Shown: positions 1 to 12,100, counted from the stretch's first letter. The stretch: DNA of 64,000 bases from Isoperla grammatica (GCA_945910005.1 OX246747.1:6969966-7033965), one strand, 5' to 3'. The notes: a model not told the origin generated them from the sequence alone. Program-made: numbers and translations.

Positions 1-1
1 G

Positions 2-310
2 GTGTACATAGGGCAAACGGGGAGGACCATTAGCATCCGCATCAAAGAACATAAGAGACACACCAAATCGGCCAACATAAAGTGTTCGGCCATAGCTGAA
101 CATGCAGTAGTCAATATAACTTCATCTTTACATGAAATAGATTTTGACAGAACCGAAGTGCTGGCCAAAACCAAACTATTGGTACCTAGATTGATCAGAG
201 AGGCTATTGAAATAGAGAACCATCCCCTTAATTTCAATAGGGATGGAGGTTATACACTGAGTGCTACGTGGAAACCTATAATTGCCCCATCAAGGTACAA
301 TACAAAGTAG
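2..310 (+). CDS. Penelope-like retroelement, C-terminal GIY-YIG endonuclease (5' cut by window edge)
   Basis: The frame opens with YIGQTGRTISIRIKEHKRH, a typical start of the GIY-YIG nuclease domain that ends Penelope-like element (PLE) polyproteins. It continues through a conserved-looking LIREAIEIE..P.N.NRD segment and stops at 308-310. In this family the domain nicks target DNA for retrotransposition; the reverse transcriptase would lie upstream, outside the window. The visible part has no internal stop, so the copy may be fairly young, but completeness cannot be judged. A GIY-YIG domain from another mobile element is possible, but the spacing and the NRDGG-type tail favour a PLE. Confidence 0.8.
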   Translation: MYIGQTGRTISIRIKEHKRHTKSANIKCSAIAEHAVVNITSSLHEIDFDRTEVLAKTKLLVPRLIREAIEIENHPLNFNRDGGYTLSATWKPIIAPSRYNTK

Positions 311-459
311 TCTATTGTGGTAGACAACGCCCTATAATTGCTTTGTTATTGTACGACGGACGCAAGAAGGCACTCATGACGCGGACGTGTTGTTGTTTGC
401 GCGGACGTGCTGCAACCCGCACGCGTCGTGTTTTGATAGGCGTGGAGGGGATGGAGGGG

Positions 460-720
460 AAGTAGAGGAGCTATATAACTGAGCGCGCCTGTGGCTGAGC
501 GGCTTTGAGATAGCGGGTTTTATTCTGTTAGCATCACAGTCCAGAGTTCCCCCTCGTGACAGTTGTTTGTGTCAGTGTCAACACTCCACGAAGGTCCCTG
601 AAGAAGCCCATTGCAATATGGGCGAAACGTTGGATTGGTTCCACCTTTTGACACGGTTGTACCCGGAAAACCACGATAGTATGGTATGTACCGTTCTTCA
701 TATGTATTCTCAACAAAAAA
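460..720 (+). other. Probable PLE 3' region with a hammerhead-like core
   Basis: Downstream of the endonuclease stop lies CTGAAGA (598-604), then a 6-bp hairpin (606-611 GCCCAT pairing with 618-623 ATGGGC), then GAAAC (624-628) and GTT. PLEs are known to carry hammerhead ribozyme motifs (CUGANGA, stem II, GAAA) near their ends. Here one extra A sits between CUGAAGA and the stem, and I could not identify a convincing stem I, so activity is uncertain. The motif may be a decayed ribozyme or a relic shared by the family. Confidence 0.35.
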
Positions 721-1233
721 GTTGACTGTATAGCTAAAAACCTAGATTATATACTAACCTTTTGGATTAAATATGTCGAATAATAGTGTTGCATCGTAGA
801 GTTCTTAGAAACTTAAGGAATCTTACCTGAATCTTACCATTCTAACGAAAAAAGTTATTTTAACTAATGAATCAAATCTTATATAACTTTCTGCGAAAGG
901 ATTTGAGATCAATTAAAATCACTATAAGGAAAATAAATTTATCTGATAAGCTGTCTCATCCGGTGTTTTATAAAAAGATGATTATTTTACAAATGATCAA
1001 CCACTCAAAAGATCTAATTTCCGTCCCTGACAGATTGCATTCTTCGATGTTGCCAAGTCGATGAGCTACAGGTGTATCGCTGGACTTTCAACTTTCTTTC
1101 AAATTTACAAAGAGGTACAACGAGTGAGAAAAGAATGTTTTGATGAATAACGGCGTTTGATAACTGTGTATAAGGGGAGCTTTTCCGCGCGAGCGGTTGG
1201 GATTTGTTGCTCGTTTGCGATCAGCCCTATATA
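721..1233. other. No feature recognised
   Basis: AT-rich DNA with only short chance ORFs. No domain, repeat or RNA gene was recognised. Confidence 0.5.
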
Positions 1234-1390
1234 GTCGTCGTACAACAACTTCGGCATTGCTTCCGTCACGGGTGGGTGAGCGGCAACCAACCAGTGGCCG
1301 TGGCTAATTCAAATACCTGCTCGGGTTGGTCGAGACCGTAAACACGTCATTGATTGATGACGAAGCATACCGACTTTGCTGTACGACGAC
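1234..1390. mobile_element. Short MITE, copy A of the family that seeded the minisatellite
   Basis: About 157 bp bounded by imperfect terminal inverted repeats: GTCGTCGTACAACAACTTCG on the left and the reverse complement, ending TGCTGTACGACGAC, on the right. The middle (TGGGTGAGCGGCAACC ... CTCGGGTTGGTCGAGACCG) is shared in reverse orientation with the copies at 4544-4710 and 50448-50610. It has no coding capacity. It is probably a Tc1/mariner-type MITE, because copy C appears to be flanked by a TA duplication. Confidence 0.75.
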
Positions 1391-2022
1391 TTAAGAACTC
1401 TGAGTGACAGAGGTAAATAAGCTGCCGATTCTCCCAATTATATTTTATTTGTTAATTTATATTGTATACTATTCTTTATAAGGATTTCTGAATATTTGGA
1501 TGGGAGTAAAGCGGGTAGTAGTAAGATAATATTGTATTTTTTTTTTATTAATACTGAATCCCTATCCATTTTACTGTCTAAAAGGAACTCTAAGTTTGGA
1601 AACCTTACCTTTGAACACATAACTTTGTGAATATGTTGACATGTTATGTGATAAGCTATACTGGTACACATAAACTATTCTCTTGGAAAAGTTGATTCAC
1701 GTCAGGTTAAATAATTAGAATGTGGTTTAGAGCTTAAGCTAGAGCAGGATAACGATTATTAAATGGATGACGGCTGTAAATGGGTGACATTCCTTTTCTG
1801 CTACCTTCTTTTTGGCATCTTTTGGAAGTATCTTGCAAACCAATTCATACAACGTAGCAGCAATAATTGTATCTTATTTCCAACAAACAATGTGTGAAAT
1901 ATCCACTTTAAAAATGAAACAAAGAAAGCGATGAAATGTAAATGACTAATCAACATTGTTTACAGATTCTTTATTACACGTCATGCAGTAGTTACAATTT
2001 GGTTGGCAAGTCTGAGAAATTC
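1391..2022. other. No feature recognised
   Basis: AT-rich intergenic DNA downstream of the protease gene. No coding or repeat signal was seen. Confidence 0.5.
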
Positions 2023-2258
2023 CTCAGTGGATGGTGATGGCCGAGGTGCGACGTGAGCCGAAGTTTGCCGAATCACACTCGGCTGTAGTCACGAAGCTCT
2101 GTGGATGGTGATGGCCAAGGTGCGACGTGAGCCGAGCGTATCCCGAAGGTTACCGAAGCACACTCGGCTGTAGTCACGAAGCTCAGTGGATGGTGATGGC
2201 CAAGGTGCGACGTGAGCCGAGCGTATCCCGAAGGTTACCGAAGCACACTCGGCTGTAG
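2023..2258 (-). repeat. Three tandem ~85-bp degenerate copies of the protease last-exon segment
   Basis: Units start near 2023, 2097 and 2182. The last two are nearly identical and 85 bp apart. On the minus strand each contains TTCGGGATACGCTCGGCT, as in the true last exon (coding PSGYARL), followed by diverged sequence ending CCATCACCATC like the exon end. They lie just downstream of the protease stop codon at 2273. This is a local duplication of the 3' end of the gene, outside the reading frame that terminates at 2273. Confidence 0.75.
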
Positions 2259-2272
2259 ACTGGACGCGATGC

Positions 2273-2443
2273 TTACTTGATGGTGATGCCAGTGTTCTTC
2301 TGGATCCAGTCAAGATACGAAGTTAGCCGAGCGTATCCCGAAGGATAACCCTTGTCACATCCGTCTGCGGATCCGAAGCTGACCACGGCGATTTGTTTTG
2401 GGGGGTTGGATCCCTGGAGGATCAGGGGGCCACCACTGTCACC
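2273..2443 (-). CDS. Brachyurin/chymotrypsin-like serine protease, last exon (catalytic Ser)
   Basis: S1-family serine protease (a secreted peptidase in this family). The exon begins GDSGGPLI, containing the catalytic Ser195, and ends [14 protein letters not shown] before TAA at 2273-2275. A 3' splice site (GTTTTAG) lies directly upstream at 2444-2450. Its 171 bases are an exact number of codons, and it joins in phase 0 to the exon at 3475-3614 to give GTCHGDSGGP. By eye, position 226 (chymotrypsin numbering) falls on Ser in YPSGYARL and position 189, in the previous exon, on Gly. It is therefore not a classic trypsin with Asp189. Gly189 also occurs in crab brachyurins, but those have Asp226. 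Confidence 0.9.
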   Translation of the reverse strand, partial: GDSGGPLILQGSNPPKQIAVVSFGSADGCDKGYPSGYARLTSYLDWIQKNTGITIK

Positions 2444-3474
2444 CTAAAACAGCCATGTGACAACGTCATCCTGTATCCTTTTACCTTAAAAACGACCTTA
2501 AATATTAAAAATCTTAAACGTAATTTTTAAAATCTGTTCACAATAAACTCCCACCTCTGAGTATGAATATACTCATCGACAATCATCATCACTAATTCAC
2601 CACTTTTTACAATCTTAAAAATGAAATTTTCAAAACATTTCCCCATAAACTCCTGGCCCCAGATTCACAAAAAGTCTTAACTAAGGCCTAACTTTATGAC
2701 CACCAGCTAATGGCAAACCATTGGCTGTAACAAACCTGTATACATCCCTTCGACTCAACGTCGCAAAGAAACCCTAGTAAATAACAATTACTACAGAGCA
2801 ACATAGTCTTATCTTTAGACCAGACCTAAGTTAAAACTTTTTGTGAATCCAGATACTGCCTCTAAGCACGAGCAGTGGTGTAGGTATTCTTAAAGTATAA
2901 AGTGTCTAACCGGTGGGATTTACGTGTGCACGGGGTGAGGGCGATGGCGATAGCGATTGTTTTGAGTGGCCGGAAACACATTTTACAGAAATTAACCTGA
3001 GCACATGAAGACGTTGATTTAGCATACTTTTTCTCAGTTATAGATACCGTTATTACTACATGGATTCTTGAAGTTTAAACAACATTACTGTAAAAGAGCG
3101 CCCAGGCTTGCCTAGCCTCTAAACAAAAGATCCTAGGCGGCGCATAAGCCCGCCAACAGTGGAGTTCCGCGGGAGTTTACACCAACCGTTTAGGAAGTTT
3201 TCTTGGTACATCCCTAGAGCAAAGTCTAATCGAGCAATTATCTTCATTCAAACTCGAGCAAAGGACAAGGAATTCAGATGACTGAATACACACATCACAT
3301 TCTTCAAGACGATGAGATCCGATTGTTCTAGTAAAACAAGAAATCCCGGGGAAGCTTATCTTTCAACGTATCTATGGGTGTACAAAACGGGGGTAAAATG
3401 GTGTGGCCATGGTGTAAACTCGCGCGTAACTTTACTGTAGGCTCGAATACATCAATGAGCAGGAGTGTACTCAC
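2444..3474 (-). other. Protease intron, no further feature
   Basis: The intron runs from donor GTGAGT at 3469-3474 to the acceptor at 2444-2450 (minus strand). It is AT-rich and has no recognised insertion. Confidence 0.6.
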
Positions 3475-3614
3475 GTGGCAAGTGCCCTTGCCACCCAGGC
3501 CATGACAACAGAGGGTGAAAGATTTGATTAAGTCGTAACCATAGTATAGCTCACAGTCGGCGTTGGGCATAATCTTCAGGTTGACATAATTGAGCTGGTC
3601 CGAAAATGTACCAC
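3475..3614 (-). CDS. Serine protease, penultimate exon
   Basis: On the minus strand this exon encodes GTFSDQLNYVNLKIMPNADC followed by a segment ending GGKGTCH. The acceptor is TTGTAG and the donor CAC|GTGAGT. It supplies the Cys168, Cys182 and Cys191 equivalents and the S1-pocket floor just before GDSGGP; the residue six before the catalytic Ser is Gly. Its 140 bp start in phase 1, completing the split Ser codon of the exon at 4284-4379, and end in phase 0. The doubled Cys in FTLCCHG is unusual, since most relatives have a single Cys followed by a small residue. Confidence 0.88.
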
Positions 3615-3725
3615 CTACAACAGATACACACCCCGTCAAGTTTGGATGTTCATTTCGTGGGAATACCCGTTATAGGGTGCACAACAGCTTTAAACTCGCT
3701 CCACTGCTACCTTATTGCCGGGGAC

Positions 3726-3990
3726 GTCACAGATAAGTTAGGCGTGGCAAACCAAATACGAGTATTGGTGAAAGCTGCCCGCTGATTGGCTCCGACACGC
3801 TTATCTCTGTTGTCACAGATGAGTGAGGCTTTGCATCCCAATTTCAGGTATTGGTGAAAGCCACCAACTGATTGGCTCCTACACGCTCATCTGTGACGTC
3901 ACAGATGAGTGAGGCTTTGCCAACTAAATGTAAGTATTGGTAAAAGTCGCCCGCTGATTGGCTAAGACACGCCCATTTGTGATGTCCCTA
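3726..3990. repeat. Three tandem ~86-bp units with inverted ends
   Basis: Copies begin at GTCACAG at 3726, 3812 and 3898. Each runs from GTCACAGATGAGTGAGGC to ACACGCTCATCTGTGAC, which are inverted repeats of each other, so junctions read CTGTGACGTCACAG. Each also holds CTGATTGGCT, an inverted CCAAT box. The structure suggests a tiny MITE amplified head to tail. It lies in the intron between the exons at 3475-3614 and 4284-4379. Confidence 0.7.
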
Positions 3991-4029
3991 GTTGCTGAGG
4001 AGCGACTTTAACTGATGTTTCCCTCTTTA

Positions 4030-4195
4030 GGTGATTTACTGGGCTATTAGGATGGTGGATCGCTGGAACGGAATGTCCGAGAGATATTAGTAGGAATCAA
4101 TCCCAGCATTTGCCTATACGACTGAGGAAGCCTCGTAAAAACCTCCAGTCAGGACTGCCGGTGGCCGGAATCGAACCGGCGAAACACCCACTGAA
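4030..4195 (-). repeat. Possible tRNA-derived SINE fragment
   Basis: The minus strand contains GGTTCGATTCCGGCC (around 4163-4177), which matches a pol III box B / T-arm. It is followed by GGTTTTTACGAGGCTTCC and related sequence. No convincing box A or cloverleaf was found, so this is not called as a tRNA gene. Confidence 0.35.
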
Positions 4196-4283
4196 ATCGG
4201 TCTTGTTACTGAATGGGTAGACTCTTATTGTGGATTTTTTTATCTATTTATTTTATCATCTTTCTGGTGAAATGAGAACTTAC

Positions 4284-4379
4284 TGGTTGTCAGGCCCCAC
4301 CCGCTGACGGTTACCGCGGTTTCGGCGAAGTTGTTTTTAACGTCGGATCGGCTGGGCAGTAAAACCAACTTGATGTAGT
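4284..4379 (-). CDS. Serine protease internal exon (SGWG motif)
   Basis: A 96-bp exon between acceptor TTTTTTTCAG and donor CCA|GTAAGT on the minus strand. It encodes YIKLVLLPSRSD, then NNFAETAVTVSGWGLTT. The LPS.SD and VSGWG segments are standard between the catalytic Asp and the C-terminal lobe of S1 proteases. Its phase 1 start completes the split codon left by the exon at 19448-19614 (A + AC gives Asn), giving PVTLSNYIKLVLLP. Its phase 1 end matches the exon at 3475-3614. Confidence 0.88.
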
Positions 4380-4543
4380 CTGAAAAAAAAACATGGCGGT
4401 GTCAACAAACAATAACGACAATGTTCAGGCAAAGAAGATATTATGGCATTTTATTTTAGTGATGCTCAAATTTGAACCCGATGAAATTTGTGGGATGCCA
4501 TGCTGGCCATCAGTATGGCCACCATGCGCAAAATGTGTTAAAA

Positions 4544-4710
4544 CTCCTCGTACAACAAGTTTGGTAATGCTTTTGTCATCAATCAATAACTTGCAGCGTG
4601 CTTACGGTCTCGGCCAACCCGAGCAGGTATTTGAATTAGTCACGGCTGCTGGTTGGCTGCCGCTCACTCACCCGTGACGGAAACATTACCGAAGTTATTG
4701 TACGACGACT
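4544..4710. mobile_element. Short MITE, copy B
   Basis: About 167 bp. Left end CTCCTCGTACAACAAGTTTG and right end CCGAAGTTATTGTACGACGA form terminal inverted repeats. The internal part (GGTCTCGGCCAACCCGAGCA and GGCTGCTGGTTGGCTGCCGC) matches copy C closely and copy A in reverse. Read from the left, the end TTTTGTCATCAATCAAT is the segment present in every minisatellite unit. It sits in the same large protease intron as the array. Confidence 0.8.
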
Positions 4711-5689
4711 TTGCAACCATTTACCAACAAAGTGATAAGGAATATCATTCAGCGAGTGGTAAAGCCTGTCCGCTCATAGTAGAAACGAAACGTTTAGAGC
4801 TAATGACCAATGTTTGTCTAATAGACCGTGAAATAAGGTTTCAAAGGCCAACAGGTAGCGCGCTGTTGTCATTACCTTGCCCTTCTGTTTCTTTCAAAGG
4901 GAGACATTCTTTCGACCTTTGTTATTATAAAATTGGCCACCATGTTTTTCTAGTAAATCTTGGTTTACAAACCGATTATTATCATTCAATACACAAACAT
5001 GGGCTATTAGCTCTAAACGTTTCGTTTCCACTATACCGGCGACGCCTTAAGAAGCAAGGTGTCCCCTCAAATTCTATGAAGAGACGTTCGCTCCACACTG
5101 TGATTGCCCGATAGCTGCATAGTTATTGACCACTGCATTGACTGCACCAACCGTGAATAAACTGCGACCCCACCACGTCTGACAACATGCGGCCGATGGT
5201 GTATTCACGTATTGCGCATGGTGGCCACATTGGAGGCCACATTGGAGGCCACAATGGCATGTGATTGGTAGTTCATTTTTATTATGTTTCAGCTGGCGTT
5301 TGATGCAAATTCACCTGTTCTCTAACATTGTTTTGCTATTATCACATAAAATCAACAAAAACAAACTATTTTGTCTCGATCACTTATTAATTCGTTTGCG
5401 AAAGCATACAATAATCATTTTCGTATACTTTATTGGGGGATACACGTGTTTAAACTGTCATTTTTCCTCGTAAACAATATTATTCTTTTTCTATTGCCAG
5501 CTAAATGAAACTTGAAATAGTACTATAGGGGGCCTCCAATATGGCCGATGTGACGTCACGTGAATACTCCCTTGAGGCAGGAGAACGGGATGCATCTAGA
5601 TTTAGGTTGGTAGTTGTCACGCGCGTCTTTTCACTATTTCATAATCCGTGACGACAACACCTTGCAAGTTAACGCGTCGGGACCACGGA
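4711..5689. other. Intronic DNA, no gene recognised
   Basis: A frame open to 5114 continues from the MITE but has no recognisable domain. Around 5220-5260 the segment GGAGGCCACATT is repeated. Nothing else is supportable. Confidence 0.45.
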
Positions 5690-5757
5690 CTTTATACTCA
5701 CTGCTGAATTTGACCTCATTGATTGATGACAAAAGCATTACCGAAGTTGTTGTATAG
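5690..5757 (-). repeat. Isolated degenerate unit of the protease-intron minisatellite
   Basis: Reads TTTATACTCACTGCTGAATT, then ATTGATTGATGACAAAAGCA and TTACCGAAGTTGTTGTA on the plus strand. This is one diverged monomer about 440 bp beyond the end of the array. It preserves the exon-end/donor part (minus strand TTCAGCAGTGAGTATAAA) joined to the MITE end. It may be an early or displaced copy. Confidence 0.75.
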
Positions 5758-5879
5758 TTCTTCCAGCATGAAAAGACGGTTTGTTGCCGACATCGGCCTA
5801 GGCGGGAGGTTGTAAACTTAAAAGCCTCCCTAATTGACCACTTGCGACCGCTTCCTCCGGTGCCAAGATGTGTATTTGG

Positions 5880-5945
5880 CGAAGAATGCGTATCTCTCTC
5901 TATCTCACTCTCTCGCTCTCTCCGAAATATCTCTTTCACCCCCAA
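5880..5945. repeat. Short (TC)-rich microsatellite
   Basis: An impure TCTC/CTCT tract just outside the minisatellite. Confidence 0.6.
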
Positions 5946-6195
5946 TCGCAAGCAATATTACTTGTAAATAATAATTAAATGCTTGAATAATGCTTTGTGA
6001 AGGAAAATAATTTACGATGTTACTAGTGAAAAGAACCCTTCGAACTTGCACTGGCAACCTTGCAGCCAATTATTGTTCCAGACAGCTAGGCGGTATTGGG
6101 CGTACAACAAGATTATTTGCGTTGAAAGTGTGATAAACAAACACAGCCCATTGTCCCTTTGAGGGAAACGAAACACGTCACATGCTGCTGGACGA

Positions 6196-9100
6196 ACTAT
6201 ACGACGCCTGTATATACTCACTGCTGAGTGTGACGTCATTGGTTGATGACGTAAGCATTACCGCAGTTGTTGTACGACGACTATATTTATACTCACTGCT
6301 GAGTGTGACGTCATTGGTTGATGACGTAAGCATTACCGAAGTTGTTGTACGACGACTATATTTATACTCACTGCTGAGTGTGACGTCATTGGTTGATGAC
6401 GTAAGCATTACCGAAGTTGTTGTACGACGACTATATTTATACTCACTGCTGAGTGTGACGTCATTGGTTGATGACGCAAGCATTACCGCAGTTGTTGTAC
6501 GACGACTATATTTATACTCACTGCTGAGTGTGACGTCATTGATTGATGACGCAAGCATTACCGAAGTTGTTGTACGACGACTATATTTATACTTACTGCT
6601 GAGTGTGACGTCATTGATTGATGACGCAAGCATTACCGCAGTTGTTGTACGACGCCTGTATATACTCACTGCTGAGTGTGACGTCATTGATTGATGACGC
6701 AAGCATTACCGCAGTGGTTGTACGACGACTATATTTATACTTACTGCTGAGTGTGACGTCATTGGTTGATGACGCAAGCATTACCGCAGTTGTTGTACGA
6801 CGACTATATTTATACTCACTGCTGAGTGTGACGTCATTGGTTGATGACGCAAGCATTACCGCAGTTGTTGTACGACGACTATATTTATACTCACTGCTGA
6901 GTGTGACGTCATTGGTTGATGTCGCAAGCATTACCGCAGTTGTTGTACGACGACTATATTTATACTTACTGCTGAGTGTGACGTCATTGGTTGATGACGC
7001 AAGCATTACCGCAGTTGTTGTACGACGCCTGTATATACTCACTGCTGAGTGTGACGTCATTGATTGATGACGTAAGCATTACCGCAGTTGTTGTACGACG
7101 ACTATATTTATACTCACTGCTGAGTGTGACGTCATTGGTTGATGTCGCAAGCATTACCGCAGTTGTTGTACGACGACTATATTTATACTTACTGCTGGGT
7201 GTGACGTCATTGATTGATGACGTAAGCATTACCGCAGTTGTTGTACGACGACTATATTTATACTCACTGCTGAGTGTGACGTCATTGGTTGATGTCGCAA
7301 GCATTACCGCAGTTGTTGTACGACGACTATATTTATACTTACTGCTGGGTGTGACGTCATTGATTGATGACGTAAGCATTACCGCAGTTGTTGTACGACG
7401 ACTATATTTATACTTACTGCTGGGTGTGACGTCATTGATTGATGACGTAAGCATTACCGCAGTTGTTGTACGACGACTATATTTATACTCACTGCTGAGT
7501 GTGACGTCATTGATTGATGACGCAAGCATTACCGCAGTTGTTGTACGACGACTATATTTATACTTACTGCTGGGTGTGACGTCATTGATTGATGACGCAA
7601 GCATTACCGAAGTTGTTGTACGACGCCTATATTTATACTCACTGCTGAGTGTGACGTCATTGGTTGATGACGTAAGCATTACCGCAGTTGTTGTACGACG
7701 ACTATATTTATACTTACTGCTGAGTGTGACGTCATTGATTGATGACGTAAGCATTACCGCAGTTGTTGTACGACGACTATATTTATACTCACTGCTGAGT
7801 GTGACGTCATTGGTTGATGACGCAAGCATTACCGAAGTTGTTGTACGACGACTATATTTATACTTACTGCTGAGTGTGACGTCATTGATTGATGACGCAA
7901 GCATTACCGAAGTTGTTGTACGACGACTATATTTATACTCACTGCTGAGTGTGACGTCATTGGTTGATGACGCAAGCATTACCGAAGTTGTTGTACGACG
8001 ACTATATTTATACTCACTGCTGAGTGTGACGTCATTGATTGATGACGTAAGCATTACCGCAGTTGTTGTACGACGACTATATTTATACTTACTGCTGAGT
8101 GTGACGTCATTGGTTGATGACGTAAGCATTACCGCCGTGGTTGTACGACGACTATATTTATACTCACTGCTGAGTGTGACGTCATTGGTTGATGACGTAA
8201 GCATTACCGCAGTTGTTGTACGACGACTATATTTATACTCACTGCTGAGTGTGACGTCATTGATTCATGACGTAAGCATAACCGCCGTGGTTGTACGACG
8301 ACTATATTTATACTCACTGCTGAGTGTGACGTCATTGGTTGATGACGTAAGCATTACCGCAGTTGTTGTACGACGACTATATTTATACTCACTGCTGAGT
8401 GTGACGTCATTGGTTGATGACGCAAGCATTACCGCCGTGGTTGTACGACGACTATATTTATACTCACTGCTGAGTGTGACGTCATTGGTTGATGACGCAA
8501 GCATTACCGCAGTGGTTGTACGACGACTATATTTATACTTACTGCTGAGTGTGACGTCATTGATTGATGACGCAAGCATTACCGCAGTGGTTGTACGACG
8601 ACTATATTTATACTTACTGCTGAGTGTGACGTCATTGATTGATGACGTAAGCATTACCGCAGTGGTTGTACGACGACTATATTTATACTTACTGCTGAGT
8701 GTGACGTGATTGGTTGATGACGCAAGCATTACCGCAGTTGTTGTACGACGACTATATTTATACTTACTGCTGAGTGTGACGTCATTGATTGATGACGTAA
8801 GCATTACCGCAGTGGTTGTACGACGACTATATTTATACTTACTGCTGAGTGTGACGTCATTGATTGATGACGTAAGCATTACCGCAGTTGTTGTACGACG
8901 ACTATATTTATACTCACTGCTGAGTGTGACGTCATTGATTGATGACGTAAGCATTACCGCAGTGGTTGTACGACGACTATATTTATACTTACTGCTGAGT
9001 GTGACGTCATTGATTGATGACGTAAGCATTACCGCAGTTGTTGTACGACGACTATATTTATACTTACTGCTGAGTGTGACGTCATTGATTGATGACGAAA

Positions 9101-12100
9101 GCATTACCGCAGTTGTTGTACGACGACTATATTTATACTTACTGCTGAGTGTGACGACATTGATTGATGACGAAAGCATTACCGCAGTTGTTGTACGACG
9201 CCTGTATATACTCACTGCTGAGTGTGACGTCATTGATTGATGACGTAAGCATTACCGCAGTTGTTGTACGACGACTATATTTATACTCACTGCTGAGTGT
9301 GACGTCATTGGTTGATGACGTAAGCATTACCGCAGTTGTTGTACGACGACTATATTTATACTCACTGCTGAGTGTGACGTCATTGATTGATGACGTAAGC
9401 ATTACCGCAGTTGTTGTACGACGACTATATTTATACTCACTGCTGAGTGTGACGTCATTGGTTGATGACGTAAGCATTACCGCAGTTGTTGTACGACGAC
9501 TATATTTATACTCACTGCTGAGTGTGACGTCATTGATTGATGACGCAAGCATTACCGAAGTTGTTGTACGACGACTATATTTATACTCACTGCTGAGTGT
9601 GACGTCATTGATTAATGACGTAAGCATTACCGCAGTTGTTGTACGACGACTATATTTATACTCACTGCTGAGTGTGACGTCATTGGTTGATGACGCAAGC
9701 ATTACCGCAGTTGTTGTACGACGACTATATTTATACTCACTGCTGAGTGTGACGTCATTGATTAATGACGTAAGCATTACCGCAGTTGTTGTACGACGAC
9801 TATATTTATACTCACTGCTGAGTGTGACGTCATTGATTAATGACGTAAGCATTACCGCAGTTGTTGTACGACGACTATATTTATACTCACTGCTGAGTGT
9901 GACGTCATTGATTAATGACGTAAGCATTACCGCAGTTGTTGTACGACGACTATATTTATACTCACTGCTGAGTGTGACGTCATTGGTTGATGACGCAAGC
10001 ATTACCGAAGTTGTTGTACGACGACTATATTTATACTCACTGCTGAGTGTGACGTCATTGATTGATGACGTAAGCATTACCGCAGTTGTTGTACGACGAC
10101 TATATTTATACTCACTGCTGAGTGTGACGTCATTGGTTGATGACGAAAGCATTACCGAAGTTGTTGTACGACGACTATATTTACACTTACTGCTGAGTGT
10201 GACGTCATTGATTGATGACGCAAGCATTACCGAAGTTGTTGTACGACGACTATATTTATACTCACTGCTGAGTGTGACGTCATTGATTGATGACGCAAGC
10301 ATTACCGAAGTTGTTGTACGACGCCTGTATATACTCACTGCTGAGTGTGACGTCATTGATTGATGACGAAAGCATTACCGAAGTTGTTGTACGACGACTA
10401 TATTTATACTTACTGCTGAGTGTGACGTCATTGATTGATGACGCAAGCATTACCGCAGTTGTTGTACGACGACTATATTTATACTTACTGCTGAGTGTGA
10501 CGTCATTGATTGATGACGCAAGCATTACCGCAGTTGTTGTACGACGACTATATTTATACTTACTGCTGAGTGTGACGTCATTGATTGATGACGCAAGCAT
10601 TACCGCAGTTGTTGTACGACGACTATATTTATACTTACTGCTGAGTGTGACGTCATTGATTGATGACGCAAGCATTACCGCAGTTGTTGTACGACGACTA
10701 TATTTATACTCACTGCTGAGTGTGACGTCATTGATTGATGACGCAAGCATTACCGCAGTTGTTGTACGACGACTATATTTATACTCACTGCTGAGTGTGA
10801 CGTCATTGATTGATGACGCAAGCATTACCGCAGTTGTTGTACGACGACTATATTTATACTCACTGCTGAGTGTGACGTCATTGGTTGATGACGCAAGCAT
10901 TACCGCAGTTGTTGTACGACGACTATATTTATACTCACTGCTGAGTGTGACGTCATTGATTGATGACGCAAGCATTACCGCAGTTGTTGTACGACGCCTG
11001 TATATACTCACTGCTGAGTGTGACGTCATTGGTTGATGACGCAAGCATTACCGAAGTTGTTGTACGACGCCTGTATATACTCACTGCTGAGTGTGACGTC
11101 ATTGGTTGATGACGCAAGCATTACCGAAGTTGTTGTACGACGACTATATTTATACTTACTGCTGAGTGTGACGTCATTGGTTGATGACGCAAGCATTACC
11201 GAAGTTGTTGTACGACGCCTGTATATACTCACTGCTGAGTGTGACGTCATTGGTTGATGACGCAAGCATTACCGAAGTTGTTGTACGACGCCTGTATATA
11301 CTCACTGCTGAGTGTGACGTCATTGGTTGATGACGCAAGCATTACCGAAGTTGTTGTACGACGACTATATTTATACTTACTGCTGAGTGTGACGTCATTG
11401 GTTGATGACGCAAGCATTACCGCAGTTGTTGTACGACGCCTGTATATACTCACTGCTGAGTGTGACGTCATTGGTTGATGACGCAAGCATTACCGAAGTT
11501 GTTGTACGACGCCTGTATATACTCACTGCTGAGTGTGACGTCATTGGTTGATGACGCAAGCATTACCGAAGTTGTTGTACGACGCCTGTATATACTCACT
11601 GCTGAGTGTGACGTCATTGGTTGATGACGCAAGCATTACCGAAGTTGTTGTACGACGCCTGTATATACTCACTGCTGAGTGTGACGTCATTGGTTGATGA
11701 CGCAAGCATTACCGAAGTTGTTGTACGACGCCTGTATATACTCACTGCTGAGTGTGACGTCATTGGTTGATGACGCAAGCATTACCGAAGTTGTTGTACG
11801 ACGCCTGTATATACTCACTGCTGAGTGTGACGTCATTGGTTGATGACGCAAGCATTACCGCAGTTGTTGTACGACGCCTGTATATACTCACTGCTGAGTG
11901 TGACGTCATTGGTTGATGACGAAAGCATTACCGAAATTGTTGTACGACGACTATATTTATACTCACTGCTGAGTGTGACGTCATTGGTTGATGACGAAAG
12001 CATTACCGAAATTGTTGTACGACGACTATATTTATACTCACTGCTGAGTGTGACGTCATTGATTGATGACGCAAGCATTACCGCAGTTGTTGTACGACGA

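Noticed and set aside
4163..4177. tRNA gene
   Set aside because: Box B-like GGTTCGATTCCGGCC present, but no acceptor stem, D-arm or anticodon arm could be folded.
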